Positions 35,801 through 48,054 are shown, numbered from the stretch's first letter. The stretch is 64,000 nucleotides of DNA from Lactifluus volemus (GCA_022376515.1 WTXI01000069.1:109465-173464); one strand, 5' to 3'. Made by a program: numbers and translations. The notes: generated by a model from the letters alone, not told the origin.

Positions 35801-37365
35801 GGACTGGGTCTTCTTGCACGCGTTGAAGTAAAATTTTTAGGGCATTACTGCACTCATCGGTCCAGTCGAACTTCACCCCCTTCTTTAGAAGTGCAGTAAT
35901 GGGGCGCGCAATGTCGGCAAATCCTCGGATGAAGGGCCGTTGAAAGCCAAGGACGCCAAGGGTACTTCTGACGTCCTCACTTTTGTAAGGACAGTGGGCC
36001 AATTGGCTAGGCCATTTCTTTTTGTTGGATCGATTGTTATCTTTCCATCACGGACTTCAATACCGAGGTATTTGACTTGTTCTTTCTCAAAGTGGCATTT
36101 TGACGCTTTGAAGAACAAGGAGAGTTCGCGGCACGTGTGAGAACTGCATGGGTGATTTCCCTAAGTTCTTCTAGTTGTCGGAACAAATGAGGACGTCATC
36201 CATATAGATTAGAATGCGTCCTGGGTATTTGTTGACAAGATCGGCGAAGGCGGCATCCATGAACCTTTGGAAGACTGCTGGTGAGTTTCGCAGTCCAAAG
36301 AACATCACTTTAGGCTTAAAAAGCCCATAGGGAGTTTTGAAGGCGGCTTTCCACTGGTCTTCGTCTTTGATACGGATATTATGGTACCCCATCGAATGTC
36401 AAGGGTAGTAAAATATCGCATGCCATGGAGTTGTTCTAGAAGATTTTCGATGCGGGGGAGAGGGTAAACGTCGGGAATGGTATGTTCATTAACGCGTCGA
36501 TAATCTTGAACTGGTCTAGAACTTCCATCTGCTTTGGGATAAGGAACCAGGGTGAAGACCAAGGGGAGTCCGTTTGTCAATGTAACCTTTCTCTTGATGT
36601 TCTTTGAGGAATTTCTTTGTGATTTCCTTCCTTCTTCGGTCAGCGGATACACTTTGCAGTTAATGATGTCAGGTGCGTCTGGTTTCAACTTTATCTCCAT
36701 GTCAAATTTTCCTCGGCTGGAGGGAAACGTTTTGCTGCTTCTTCGTCAAAGATAAAGGCATGACGTTGGTATTCAAGGGGTATTCCTTGAACAGCAGCGC
36801 TAGAAGCCGTGCGTCGTTCAGTGTCCGCAATAGCCCATTCTTGGGATTTTCCAGCAGGTTCTAGGCTCGTGCGAGTAAAACTCGAGCTTTTTCTTTAAGG
36901 GCACTGCTGCGTGGTAATATTGGGACTCAGGCAGATCTTCGGTTTTCATCGTCTAAGGTTCGGTCTTTCCAGTTGAGTCGTGGGTTAAACGTTTCTAGCC
37001 ATGGATATCCAAGGATGACGCGGTCCATGCCTAGGTCTGTGATGAAGAAGTTTTGTAATTCTTCTAGTTTTCCCATACGGATGCGTAAGGTAGAAAACTT
37101 TGTGACTCGTCCTAGTTTGTTTTCCGTTCCATCGACGTTAAAGATCTGGATTGGTTTGTCTAGGTCTTTTGTTCCTAGTTGCCATCTTTCTGCCGTTCGA
37201 TGATCGATGAAATTACTGGTAGCGCCACTATCGACAAGCGCTTTGTCTTCTTTGTTCCGCCGTTATAGCTTGAATAAATAATGGGAACTTCCATTGATGA
37301 AATGGCATTTAAATACAAGCTATTCGGTACTAAGGCTCAGATCCAGGCGGCGAGATCAGAGCCCT
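32829..37365 (-). pseudogene. pol: Ty3-B2 Pol, many frameshifts
   Basis: All pol domains are present from protease to the zinc tail, but split over at least eight frames: for example 36305-36700 (RT start), 36171-36392 (VYMDD-type site, IYMDDVLIC), 35625-36002 (RNase H), 33599-35269 (integrase and chromodomain) and 32829-33203 (zinc domain). Comparison with Ty3-B1 shows mostly single-base losses. Near 33773 one base is lost just after the ORF3 ATG, so the Pol frame runs into the +1 frame and ends early. Confidence 0.85.
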
Positions 37366-39172
37366 TTAAAAAGACGGATCTTGGGAAAGGAATTCGGCAA
37401 GTTTGCCGCGTTCTTCATCAGACATAGCTTTGAGGGCTTTGGCAACTTCCGCGTTCGAGAGTTCTTTCGAGGAAGTGGGAGTAGGGGTCGTTGTTACTTC
37501 GGATGTTTCAGTAACACGAGCGCGTGTAGTGCCGGGGGCGTTGACGTTTCGTTTCTTCTTAACAGGGCATTCTCTAGAGAGATGGCCTTGTTCCTTGCAA
37601 TAGAAGCAACGTCCTTCGCGTATGAGGCGTTCACGGTCAGGGTCAGGGGTACGATTGCTTTGGGTAGTAGTGACGTCTACATCCATAGCGTCGGCATCGC
37701 GTTGTGGACGTGGGGCTGGGCGTGGTGGCTGTTGAGGACGGCGTTGTTGTTGTTGTCCTCGCGCATTGCCAAGTAATTGAGTAATGCGTCCTAGTGACCC
37801 GCCACCGTGCATTTCTTTGAACAATTTTTGTTCCGTCCATGCGGCTGCATGTTTACGTGCCGCTTCTTGCCATTCTGTAAGGGTGTCTGGTTTCGGCCAT
37901 TCACGGTTCATGATGGTCATGTGAAGGGCTTCTTTGAGACCGGCGCGATACTGAATGATAGTCCCTTGAGCGTCGGCTTCAAAGCCTGCTTCTTCAAGAA
38001 GGTCATTGAACGAAGTAGTGTAATCGTCTAGATCGTCTCCGATCATCCGAAGTTTCGCAAACTTTGTAAGGGCATCTTCTTTTGCGGCGGCATCTCGGAA
38101 ATCATCAAGGAACCTTTGTTTGAAACCAACCCAAAGGTCTAGGTCGTTGGGGTCTCCTCCACGGTCTAGGTATCCTCCTAGAGAGTTAAGACGTGCTTGG
38201 GCCCAGCCTTCGCAACGTGGTCCAGACATAAATGTGGTGAACATGAGGATTCGGTTTGCGGGGTTCGACATTCCGGGGTTTCCTTGGTTTAATCTTCGGT
38301 AGTTTTCGAAGATTTCCATGAATCGTTTCGATCGCGATCTATTTCCATCAAAGGGTTTGGGGGAATCCCCATTAACCCTCCTCCAGCAGCGGGGATTTGA
38401 GCAAAGCCTTGGCCTTGTTGAAGGGGAGCTGCTGCTGCTCCACCTCCTCCACCGCCGCCACCTCCACCTCCTCCACCACCTCCTCCTCCAGGGCTACCAG
38501 GAGCTCCTCCACCTCCTCCACTGCCTCCAGGAGTACCGCCTCCTCCTCCGCCGCCGCTAAAGATTGCTCCACTACCACTTGCCGTGGTGGACGCTTTCTT
38601 GCTTTTTCCTTTAGGTTGGGAAAAGAGGGCTGAGGCGGTGGGTGTCACTGTGGCGGTTGCTGAGGCAATTTGAAAAGGAGGGAGTAAGGCATAACCCGCA
38701 ACTCCTTGTGCAGCTGCATGAAAGGCTCGCGCTGCTAGGGATTGGATAGGTGAGGTGCTTGTGGAAGCAGGGGCTTTAGATTTGAATATAGTTTCAGGGC
38801 GAGGAGTTCTTGAGGGTGAGCGGGGCGTTGGGGTCAGGTTGTGGTTCAGGTGTGGTTGCTTAGCAAATATTTTTCTCATTTGCTCAAGCTGTTCGTCAGT
38901 AGGACTCTCAGGTAAGAGGTCCATAGCTATGTTGTAGTTCGGTTCTTCGCCACTTCCAGAGTCAGATGGGGTCGAGGGTTGTTTCACTTGTTCAATTGCT
39001 TGTTCAAGTGTGATCATAGGGGTATGGGAGTGGCGCGGAGTCTAGTCCCAGCGGCCTGCGCAAGGGCTTCGTCATCTTCGTCATCTCCTTGTGTAGGGCG
39101 ATTTTGTTCAGGAGATTCTTCAGCTAACGCGGTGAATCTACCATATGGACTGCCTCTAGAGCTGTCTGACAT
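37366..39172 (-). pseudogene. gag: Ty3-B2 Gag, frameshifted
   Basis: The ATG is at 39172. One base is missing near 39035 (gcgccactccc instead of gcgcccactccc in Ty3-B3) and another near 38355 (three T instead of four). The core and knuckle (37366-38319) are open. A GGN/poly-Gly tract lies around 38430-38560. Confidence 0.85.
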
Positions 39173-39218
39173 GGTTCGTTCGTTCGTTCACAAATGTGAG
39201 AGTAGAAGTCTCAGTTTG

Positions 39219-39824
39219 TGTTAAGGTTCCAAGTGGGACCTTTGTACGAAGTGTACGTTCGTTCGTGAAGTCAAGAACTAGACTTGCAAGACGTGCAAGT
39301 CAAGTTTAAAGGTTCGACAAGGACGAGACTTAGTAAACGACTAAGTCAAGAGCGTTTCAGAGGTCAAGGGCTTTGGGCTCAGGGTGAGACCAAAGTGTCA
39401 AGAAGTCGTGAAGAGTGATGTCAAGAGGGTTCTCTCAGGTTGGATGCTTCTAGGCAAGACAAGGTTCTAATAGATAGAAGGACTTGGATTGCGAAACAAA
39501 ACTGAGACTTAAGGTCTCTAGGGCAGAAAGTACAGGGTTTATATAGAGAAGAACGAGGCTATGTACACAGCCGTAGGGGCTGTGACCTTCGTACAGCTTT
39601 CAGGGTTTGAAACATGTTTCAGGAATCAGCAAGTCATCCTGTGCATGTGGCTGTTGCTTGCGGCTGTACGGTGCTGTGCGAGGCTGTATCATGAGAGAAA
39701 TAAGTAAGCGATCTGAGACAAAGCGATCGGCAGTCCATTCGCATAAGCAAGAAAGTCAGCAGAAATGAGTCAGTAGTCCGAAAATGTATAGTATGAGTCA
39801 GCGAACACGTGTCAGTCCATAACA
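39219..39824 (-). repeat. Ty3-B2 5' LTR
   Basis: A 606 bp copy, matching 32190-32794 but for three CpG transitions and one base of length. Confidence 0.94.
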
Positions 39825-39829
39825 TGTCA

Positions 39830-40235
39830 AGGGGGTTCTCTCAGGTCGAATGCTTCTTAGGCAAGACAAGGTTCTAATAGATAGAAGGACTTGGATTGCG
39901 AAACAAAACTGAGACTTAAGGTCTCTAGGGCAAAAGTACAGGGTTTTTTATATAAAGAGGAACGAGGCTATGTACACAGCCGTAGGGGCTGTGACCTTCG
40001 TACAGCTTTCAGGGTTTGAAACATGTTCCAGGAATCAGCGAGTCATCCTGTGCATGTGGCTGTTGCTTGCGGCTGTACGGTGCTGTGTGAGGCTGTATTG
40101 TGAGAGAGAAATAAGTAAGCGATCTGAAACAAAGCGATCGGTAGTCCATTCGCATAAGCAAGGGAGTCAGCAGAAATGAGTCAGCAATCCGAAAATGTAC
40201 AGTATGAGTCAGCAAGCACGTGTCAGTCCATAACA
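39830..40235 (-). repeat. Ty3-B1 5' LTR, part 2
   Basis: The 406 bp remainder of the interrupted LTR follows the second tgtca. With part 1 it makes 610 bp, the same as the left LTR. It is followed by the gcatc duplication. Confidence 0.93.
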
Positions 40236-40240
40236 GCATC

Positions 40241-41560
40241 AGTTTCTCTTGTTTTTGCGTGCGTTTTCATGTTCTCTCAGTTTCCCCACTTGTTTTCATT
40301 CGTTTCTCCATTCAGAACTTCAATTATCACACTACTTTTCACCCTGCTTTTTCTATGATGCTATCAAGACCTGACAAGAACAAATGCTCTCCAGTGAGAC
40401 ATGCGGGGTCGGAAAGTAGTCACGGGAAGGGGTACTGGTCGAGGTAGAGAGGAGTGAAAGCGGGGAACTCTCCCTGCTTGTGAGTTCAAATAAAATGGGA
40501 AAAGGGGATCAGAGGGACGAAGGGGAGGAAAGGAGGAGAGTAGCGGCAAGTAGGATGAAGAACGCGTAGAAGTCCCAAGTCGAGGGATCTAAGTGAGATA
40601 AGCGGAGGCTAGAGGGAGAATAGACGAGATTTTTGAGGGAAAAGAAGTCGAAGAAACTTGAGGGAAAACTTAGAATCAGGTGAGATTTCGAGAACAGAAG
40701 TGAGCGGCGAGATTTCGCTGGCTCGTTTGTACATTCCGAAGCTGTATTTAAGTACATTCGAGCCGTGTAATCTAAAAGGGGGGGGTAAACGCGTCGAAGT
40801 CGGAAGCATAGGTAAGTATCGAGGCTATCGGTGCGAAGACAAAGGCCATGAAAGTAAGAAAAATATATCGGAACTGAGATAGGTATGAAAGGGAGGAGAC
40901 ACGAAGCTAGGGCGAAGCGGGGAACAAGGAGGAAGGGGACGAAATCATGAAAGGAAAAAGGGGACTAAAATAATCTTCGAAGTCGCGTGCACCCTCAGAA
41001 TGCTTCACGGGATGCTCGCGGTCTCTTCGAGAGATCGCTAGGCCGTCAGCCTAGAACGTGGGCGCGGCGCGAGACACAGCACGCAGCCCGAGACGAAAGG
41101 GAGAAAGCTAAGCACAAAAAGAGGAAAGATGCCATACTGAGCGAACAATGGGAAACGCGAGGCACACTAGCACGAAACGGGAGTCACAAGTCACGAGAGA
41201 GAACTCAGAACATGAAAGAAACAAAGGAGAAAAGCAGAGAAACGTCGTGCAACGCGAGGCCGCAGAGGACGGGGGTATGGCCGAGGCGTAGTCGGGTCGT
41301 GGCCGAGGGCGATCGTGGCCCATTTCGAGATCAAAAACGCGCGAGAACGAGATCTAAACAGTCGAGGGATACGGCGAGCGGTAGCACGAATCGAGACGAG
41401 AGGAAACGTGAGTTGGGCGTACGGAGTTGCGTAGAAAGAGGTTTCAGGGCCAGCCGCTAAGCTGACCCTACAGGAGGATGGGAAGGATGGAGAGTGGGGA
41501 GGATATGGAGATAGAAATGGAGACGGATGGAGAAAAGGAGAGGCAATCCTGAGACAAGTC
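40241..41560. other. Purine-rich plus strand, no supported gene
   Basis: From about 40380 the plus strand is strongly biased to A and G. This opens frames such as 40987-41460, full of Arg, Lys, Glu and Ser. None shows a domain, splice pattern or second copy, so I treat them as by-products of composition. Confidence 0.5.
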
Positions 41561-42099
41561 CATCATGATGTCCATGCTACGGCCGTGGCCTGTGGGTCAA
41601 CGTAACAGGAGGGATGGGCGAGAGACGACAAGGATCGAGTCTTGAATGAGTATTGTGGAGGAGCCTAGAGTCATTGTTGGATGAGGAGGACTTGTTTGGG
41701 GAAGGATGCATGGTGGATTGAGGCTGCGATGAAAGCAGTGTTGGAGAATAAAGGAATATGGGGAAGAGACAAAGCCGTGGTTGGCGAGCGTCATGGCTGA
41801 AGCCCCACAAACACCGTTAGCGGCTCGATACTGTAACGTCCTTTAAATCTTCCAGCGTACTACATATGGGTATTCGGTCCGCCCAAAACGGGAAGAAAGT
41901 CCGCAGTACGTACTTGTTCTAACGCGCACTGCTGGTGGCGGTGGCAGTGTCAAGGGTGAGGGGACGCATCTGACGGCCAGGGCTGTTGGTGGCTAGTCAG
42001 AGGCAGAGAATCAGCAGGCATACCTGGTGGGTATGCTTGAAGCACCGCTGGAACAGTAGCATATCTATCTTCCTCGACAATCAGTGGAGCAGGCTACAA

Positions 42100-43485
42100 T
42101 ATATCAGTATCAGGCAGCGAGGAAACCAGGATCAATCTTACTATCTTGGTTTGGGGGGTGAGCCTATCCATCCATCCGACGCACCAGCCCGTCTCCGCCT
42201 GCTGCCATGGGCAGCATCATTAAAACATAGTCCATCTACAGGTGGTCGATAACCAATGTCGGCCCCTGGGATCGCTGAGGGAACCTGTGGAGAGGCGGTG
42301 GAGGATACGGACTCGGCGGTGGTCTGGCTGGGCACCGCGGAGGCCTGCGACGCATATCTGAGTCATATGCAGTGAGAGGCTCTGGAATTGGGACAGTAAT
42401 CGGCCGTATGGGGGTAATTCGGTATGAAGTGTCAGGTTGGCACTTTGAGGTTGTGGGCTATGAGGATCATGTCGGAAGTTTGGGGCACGAATGCGGGTGG
42501 TGCCAGTGGCTGAACTTGCACAGCACTCGAGGGATGCACTGGTGAAGCTATCCAATAAATGATTTGTCGATAATTGTCCATCCCACAACGCGAGCTTGTG
42601 CCTTGACGCCATCCAGTACGTCGCGGATGCGGTTGAGGATATCATGATCTATACCGGGAGCTATAGGCCTGACAGTAGCACTTGAGATTACGGACGGTGT
42701 GGGAGATACGGAAGTCTGGGAAAGATATTCGCCTGACGCTGGAGGGGAACATGATATAGGCATCAAGGGGAGGACCTTAGACAAAGGAGAGCTAGATCGT
42801 GAAGAGGGTGGTGGTGACGATGGAGAGGAAGAGGATATAGGCGAAGATGACTCGTTGGATTTGGGCTCTACCACTATCAAGCTGAGGTCATCCGAGTGGA
42901 GAACGTGTGCTACGTGGAGGGGGTGTCAACGGAATGGGAACGAGTCGCAGGCTTGCCTTCTCAGTCACAGGGGGAGGTCTTGTAGGGTACTCGGGTGCAC
43001 CACGGGACTCACGCCAAGATACAACGCTACTCCCACCAACGGAACGGTCCTTTAACTCAACGGGCGGAGGGACTACTTTAGGCGCCTCCTTCCCGCGCAT
43101 GTAATCGGCGAGATCGCGAAGTTCATTCTGAAGGTCCCCAAGATGATCATGAATGCCCTGATTGTCGCGCTGTCTGTCGCCCTCCAGGCCATGAATGCCA
43201 TGAAGATACTGGAGAAGACGGTTAACGTCATCTGTAACGATGACGCTCGGTCTCTCGGAAGGCGCTCCTTCTGAGGGTATGGCCAGGTCGGAATATATGG
43301 ATGGAGTGCTGCCAGGAGGACTGATGAAGTCGTGGGAAGCGTCTCAGGGCTGGGAATCGGCGAAGGACCAGGTAAATACGGTGGAACGAGAGTGATAGGC
43401 CTTGAAGCAGGCACAGGAGGCGGCGTTACCGCTACAGGACCGCTCAGATGACTTGATAGAGGAGGGAGAAGGGATCGATACAAAC
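42100..43485 (-). pseudogene. Degraded Pro/Ser-rich hypothetical gene
   Basis: Minus-strand pieces in several frames read like one disordered protein. They include Pro/Ser runs near 43300-43480, RPSVIVTDDVNRLLQYLHG near 43210-43270, LRDLADYMRGKE near 43090, KDRSVGGSSVVSW near 43030, and ALWDGQLSTNHLLDSF near 42550-42600. Short helical, coiled-coil-like segments alternate with Pro-rich linkers. I have the impression of a family common in Agaricomycetes but can give no name or function. Frame changes suggest decay, though unrecognised introns could explain some of them. Confidence 0.4.
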
Positions 43486-43635
43486 TCTGACCACGGGAAC
43501 TTAAGCATCCCGAATGTGCGAGTAAGGGCCAGGAGTCGCTGCCTCAGTGCCGCCTCATAATAGGATGGCTACGTTTGCAAGGAGGTGTTGAGTCTTGAGA
43601 CCATAGCAGCAGGCTGGCAGAAATGAGGGGGGAGG

Positions 43636-44405
43636 ATGCGTCAGGGAGGTGTTGGTCCAACACCAATGCCATTCCACACGCTGGTCACTGGCATCAGGCG
43701 CTCGGGCAGTCGCAATGGCGCCACCAGCACGATCCTGATGCCAAGAGTTTCGACATGGTGTGTATGGTTCCCCTCAGCGCCGAGAAATGACACGAGGCCA
43801 TCCCTCATCGGAGGGGACAAAAAGGGATGAACAGGGATGGATGGGAAGCAAGGAAACAAAAAAAAAACAACAAGTCAGTGAGGCAAAAGAGTGGAGATGG
43901 CGTACCTAGCAATGCCTGAAAGGGAAGCACCCCTCAGACATCCAAATGCCCCTCCAACGCGGGTGTGTTCGAAATGAATGGGACGTTGACGCCATGCGAA
44001 TGGCTCTACGCAGTCCCCCCTCAAGCGTGCTGTTGGCAGCAGTGGCAGCAGATGGCATTACTAATAGTGTTGAGGGCAAGGGTGAGGAGAGTTGGCTCAG
44101 AGACCTATGGCACAAGCTGTGGGGTCGACTTTTGATAGCGGTGGTCGCTGGCGTCATGAGCTCGGACGACTGCAAACGCAGCGCCAGCGTGGTCCAGACG
44201 CCAAGGACGTCAATGCGGTTTGAGTGGCTCCACTCAGTGCCAACTCTGCCGAGGAATGACACGAGACCATCCCTCGTCGAAGGGGAAAAGGGGGGAGTGA
44301 GGAAACCAAAGCAAACTACAGAGAGGTCAGTGAGACAGAAGAGTGGAGGCAGCGTACCAAGCGAGACCCGAAAGGGAAGCACCCCTCAGGCATCGGGGAG
44401 AACCA
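43636..44405 (-). repeat. Two diverged copies of a coding-like unit
   Basis: About 43640-43945 and 44125-44405 share the order of several words. These include the minus-strand reading RDGLVSFLG, a following LG.R..L segment, and a tail containing gaaagggaagcacccctca. Divergence is high. The unit may be an exon pair of an unknown gene duplicated in tandem. Confidence 0.5.
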
Positions 44406-44609
44406 GGGAAACGGCCAGGGGAAGGAGGGGGGTGCAACAAACAAACCCACCCGAGGCAGAAAGACACCACGTCGGTCCTGCTCGAGAAGAGTTTTGTGCA
44501 GAGTGTGTGAGTCGTGAGATGTGTCGAAATTGCCAGAGTGTTGCGGGAGAGGGACAAAGTGACATGAACTATGAGATGGAGGAGTCGAAGTCACAAGAGT
44601 GCGGGTAGC

Positions 44610-45100
44610 GGGAAGTGAGTGAAAGGACTACGCAAATCGCTACCACGTACGGACTTAGCGCTTGCAACACGGCATTTGGGCAAACACCTGTCGGTCCTGT
44701 CCTTAAGCTTAAGCACCCATGTGGTTCTGTCATCGCCGTAGAGGCCTTTTTTTTGTCGGCATCGATGCCGGAAGCATAATGGACTATTTGATGTGCACTC
44801 ATCCGTTACACCCACATGCTCTAAATTTCAGGAGACCCGGTATATGACATGCCCGGTTGCTAAACACTTTATAAATACGATAGAGAATGTACAGTACATA
44901 TTTCAATTTTTTCCCCTCAAATCACCGACATCTGTCCTATTTTGGGTGGCGGCGGGAGGCGCTTCTCCCAAGCGTTACATTGAGTGACCCATACGTAAGC
45001 TTTCCTTTCTTGGTCGGTGTGACGGTGTGATCTTATATAAGCTTTCCTCATTTGGTAACAGTTTTTGTTACCACCAACCATCCCCCTAAACTGTAACTTG
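44610..45100. other. No gene recognised
   Basis: Short frames only. There is no repeat or RNA gene that I can support. Confidence 0.4.
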
Positions 45101-45560
45101 CCAGTGCGTGAATCCTCGGGCGACTCGGACAAGCCGTGCCCTGTACTAGTATTATTGATGGTGCCATCCACTTTGCGTTTGATTTGGAATTTGGAAGACC
45201 CACTGGGTGTTCTGCGTCAAACGCAATGTGGATCGTGATGGTGCTTGCTACTAACTATGTTCTTTTCGGCGGGCCTAGCGCCAGCCTCCGAGTCTCTCCC
45301 AGGTGCCCACCTGATCCTCACGATCCATCGCATCCTTCCACTGCAGCTAGGCCAGTCTGAGCAAGGTCGCACCTCGTTCAGAGTCATCGTCTCTTATCTC
45401 CCTCAGCGTCATCTAGACCGGCGCAGAACGCGAGTTCCACAGTTCCTCTGGTGCTGTAACAAAGGATTGGTTAGGCATCTCGACTTGCCTTGTTTGCCGC
45501 CCCGTCACGGTGCCCCTTCCTTCCATCGATGCTCCTTTCTTTGCTTGCAAGGCGTTTGAT
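45100..45560 (-). pseudogene. Copia RT relic 1
   Basis: The minus-strand reading WVF, then IKRKVDGTIN (where intact copia RT continues KYKARLVARGF) identifies the start of a Ty1/copia RT. It is full of frameshifts. The sequence is related to relic 2 at 48060-48860 and to the Ty1-A lineage more than to Ty1-B. Confidence 0.7.
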
Positions 45561-46337
45561 ATAGCTTGATGGCATGCTGATGCGAGTCGACTCGGTGAAT
45601 CGAGTGTGATACGATCCTGATCGGTTTAGTCGACGGGGCGTTTGGTTGCCTCAAATACAGGAGTCAAGTTCTCCCTTCCGAGGGGGCACTCATTCTCCTT
45701 AACAAATTTGCTGGTGCTGCATGAGAATCGTTTTCTTTTTGAGCAGAAAATATGAGGTTTTCAGCACAAAAAATCCCAACAGTGCCAACACTGAATAACC
45801 GGACCGACAGAAACCTCATTGCCACTATCATGCTGGCGGTGATCCGAGAACTTGAATGCAAGGCCGAGGACAAATACACCTTATGGTTGTAGGTTCGTAC
45901 CTGCGACTTGAGGGCTGTGCATGGGATGGGAAATCACACAGTGGTTGATGCTCTAACGCATTTTGATGCGCTAATGGCTAACGTTAGCATATGAAAGCAA
46001 CTTGAAGACAGAAGTTTATCATCTCCGCCAGCGCCGACGCTGGTCGTCAACTCCAACAGTATTCAGAGCACGCGCTGCGCTTCGCTACGTACCATGAGCG
46101 CGGTGTAAAGCAAGGTTCATATGACATAAGCGGGTTTGTTCATTCTGACATCCGAGTCCAACATACCAATCTGCTCATAGACCATGCATCTCTCTCAGAA
46201 GCGGTCACTGTGTAGTGATACGATAATCGAAGGTAGTATAGTATTATTCAACCACTGGCCTCGATGTAATCGTCGACAGGTTAACTAGTATGCAGTACTA
46301 AAGTATGCAAGTTTTGGTTTGGAGAGAAGCCTGCCTT
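45561..46337. other. No gene recognised
   Basis: This is the downstream flank of the 2OG oxygenase gene. No ORF of note and no repeat is seen. Confidence 0.4.
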
Positions 46338-47707
46338 CTACGCTTGCGCATCTGTGGAATGTACCAACCTTTTACCTGCCTCACCAATACGCACAGTAAG
46401 GCACCATTCCCCGACCATCGTTTCCATTTCCGCCCTTTTCCAATCAGCTTTAGCATATGGAGTCCTCATCTGGTTGAAGAAGAAGCCCGTCCGTGGCGTC
46501 ACCCATGTCAATTTTTCATCTTCGATGATCGAGATTCCTCCCTGTTCATGCATAAACATGTCCAGGTTTTTGTCACGGAGACACACTGACTCGGGTTCAT
46601 AGTGGAGGAGAGTACCGTAATGATCTTCAATTTCACCTTCGCTTTCATAATAAAGGTATAGGGTCGGTTCAAGTCCAAGTCCGCGCAGACTCTGGTAGAC
46701 AGTTGCATCACTTCCCTTCAGCTGCAAGCAGTTCTCTTGGTACACGTTTTGAAGTCCAAACCCAAGCATACCCCCATCGGGGAGGAACTCTGGGTTCTCG
46801 AGAAGATCGGCGAATCTCGAACCAAAAGTCTCCCCTTTTACTTCTCGAGGAAAAGAAGGGGGTTCCGACACCAAGTCCACCGCAGAGGCACGTTCATCCT
46901 CATCGAAGTAGAGGTTATATGTCAACATGACACGATGGCCGGATGTCACAGGCGAAACCTCGTGCTTGACGTTGTCGAAAAACGCAGCGTAGGCTATCGA
47001 CTCGGAAGCTGACGGTGCGGATGACAGGGCGGTGGAAGGGTCGAACGTCCATTCTTGGCCGTCGTGCCGAAAAATCAGAACACCGCCCTCGAAGGATGTC
47101 GGAAAGGCAACGACAAGGGAGCCGAACTTGTTTTCTCTGGATGGGATATCGACGTGGGACTTGAAGAGTGATCCATTACCTGTGTAGAAACTTGGTGTCT
47201 GCTAAGAGTGGATGTGGATCGGACGCACTGTACACGTTGAGCTCGTATAGCTCGATGTCGATTTGGCGGGTCGAGTCAGTGCCCTCGAGAAGGTAGTTGC
47301 GCACGATCTTGATGAGATCAGTGTACCGAGGCACCAGCAATGGGGAAAAACTGTTGTACTCAATCTTTCCGCGTTTGGGGCGAGTCTCATCTGTCACTTC
47401 CTCCTTGCTGTGATCAAAACTAGCAGGTTCACAGACCTGTGTAAGCTGCTCTATTTCGTCAGGGGTCGCATTCGCGAGGTTGACATGTCTACGAACTGAA
47501 TGTCGGTAAGAGCTGAGTAAGAGCATCAGCACATACGAACCTGGTGCCACGAGGGTTTTTATAAAAGAGATAGAAATGAGACGGGGGAAGTTGCAACGAT
47601 CCGCCTATGAAGGGCGGCTTATGAACGATCGACTCTCGCAGAGGGGCGAGTAGCTTCTTTGCTTCTTCAGATTCACCAGGGTACACTTGAATGACGGAAT
47701 CCGACAT
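46338..47707 (-). CDS. 2-oxoglutarate/Fe(II)-dependent dioxygenase (421 aa, 3 exons)
   Basis: This is the one clearly intact cellular gene here. My exons are 47551-47707 (ATG at 47707), 47229-47495 and 46338-47179. The introns are 55 nt (GTGGCA..TTCAG) and 49 nt (GTGCGT..CACAG), and the total of 1266 nt is in frame. The third exon opens with the iron ligands H150 and D152 in FKSHVDIP, followed by FGSLVVAFPT, GQEW, the distal H214 (VKHEV) and R224 (SGHR), which binds 2-oxoglutarate in the prolyl-4-hydroxylase-like family. It should hydroxylate a substrate I cannot predict. It has no signal peptide, so it is probably cytosolic or nuclear. Related fungal genes are abundant in Agaricomycetes. It is flanked by decayed copia RTs. 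Confidence 0.87.
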
Positions 47708-48054
47708 TGCAGGACTTGTAAGATGGGCAAGGAGCTGAGTGTCTCCTTTGTAAGGGGCTGGCACTGCTAGGACACTTTATGTAAGGCCTGGCGACTGCGA
47801 TGATTGCCCCTGAGTCGTGACGTCATGACGTTGGAGGAACTGAGAACTGAATGGAACTACTCCACCATATGTTAGTACGTTAAGAAGAAACGCTAGAGAA
47901 GAGCCAGGAAAAGGTGAAGAAGAGGATGAGCCCGACTCGAGGGGCAACTGAACTTGAACTAAGTTAGTACCCTTTGTGCGACCCACCTTTTTCTAGTTAG
48001 CGCCTACTGCCGCGGCGTTCCCCGATGCGATACCCCGGGCCCTTTAGACAGTTG
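47708..48054. other. Upstream region of the oxygenase gene
   Basis: No gene is visible. It probably holds the oxygenase promoter, but I find no convincing TATA box. The minus-strand Ser/Pro-rich reading at 47777-47986 may belong to the copia relic. Confidence 0.4.

Larger units (their letters stand above)
32190..39824 (-). mobile_element. Ty3-B2, nested in the Ty3-B1 5' LTR
   Basis: A complete 7.6 kb element has LTRs at 32190-32794 (605 bp) and 39219-39824 (606 bp), with target duplication tgtca at 32185-32189 and 39825-39829. The LTRs differ by three substitutions, all CpG transitions, and one indel. It is younger than Ty3-B1 by position. Confidence 0.95.
24932..40235 (-). mobile_element. 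Ty3/gypsy chromovirus Ty3-B1, with Ty3-B2 nested in its 5' LTR
   Basis: The element has a 610 bp 3' LTR (24932-25541), pol, gag and a 610 bp 5' LTR that is split into 31986-32189 and 39830-40235 by Ty3-B2. The two LTRs differ at three positions. The 5 bp duplication gcatc confirms the outer ends. Gag and pol carry several one- or two-base frameshifts. Ty3-A and Ty3-B share domain order but are clearly different families. Confidence 0.94.

Noticed and set aside
40987..41460. 157-codon plus-strand ORF rich in Arg, Lys and Glu
   Set aside because: It lies in a purine-rich tract where any frame lacks stops. There is no domain, no splice signals and no second copy.
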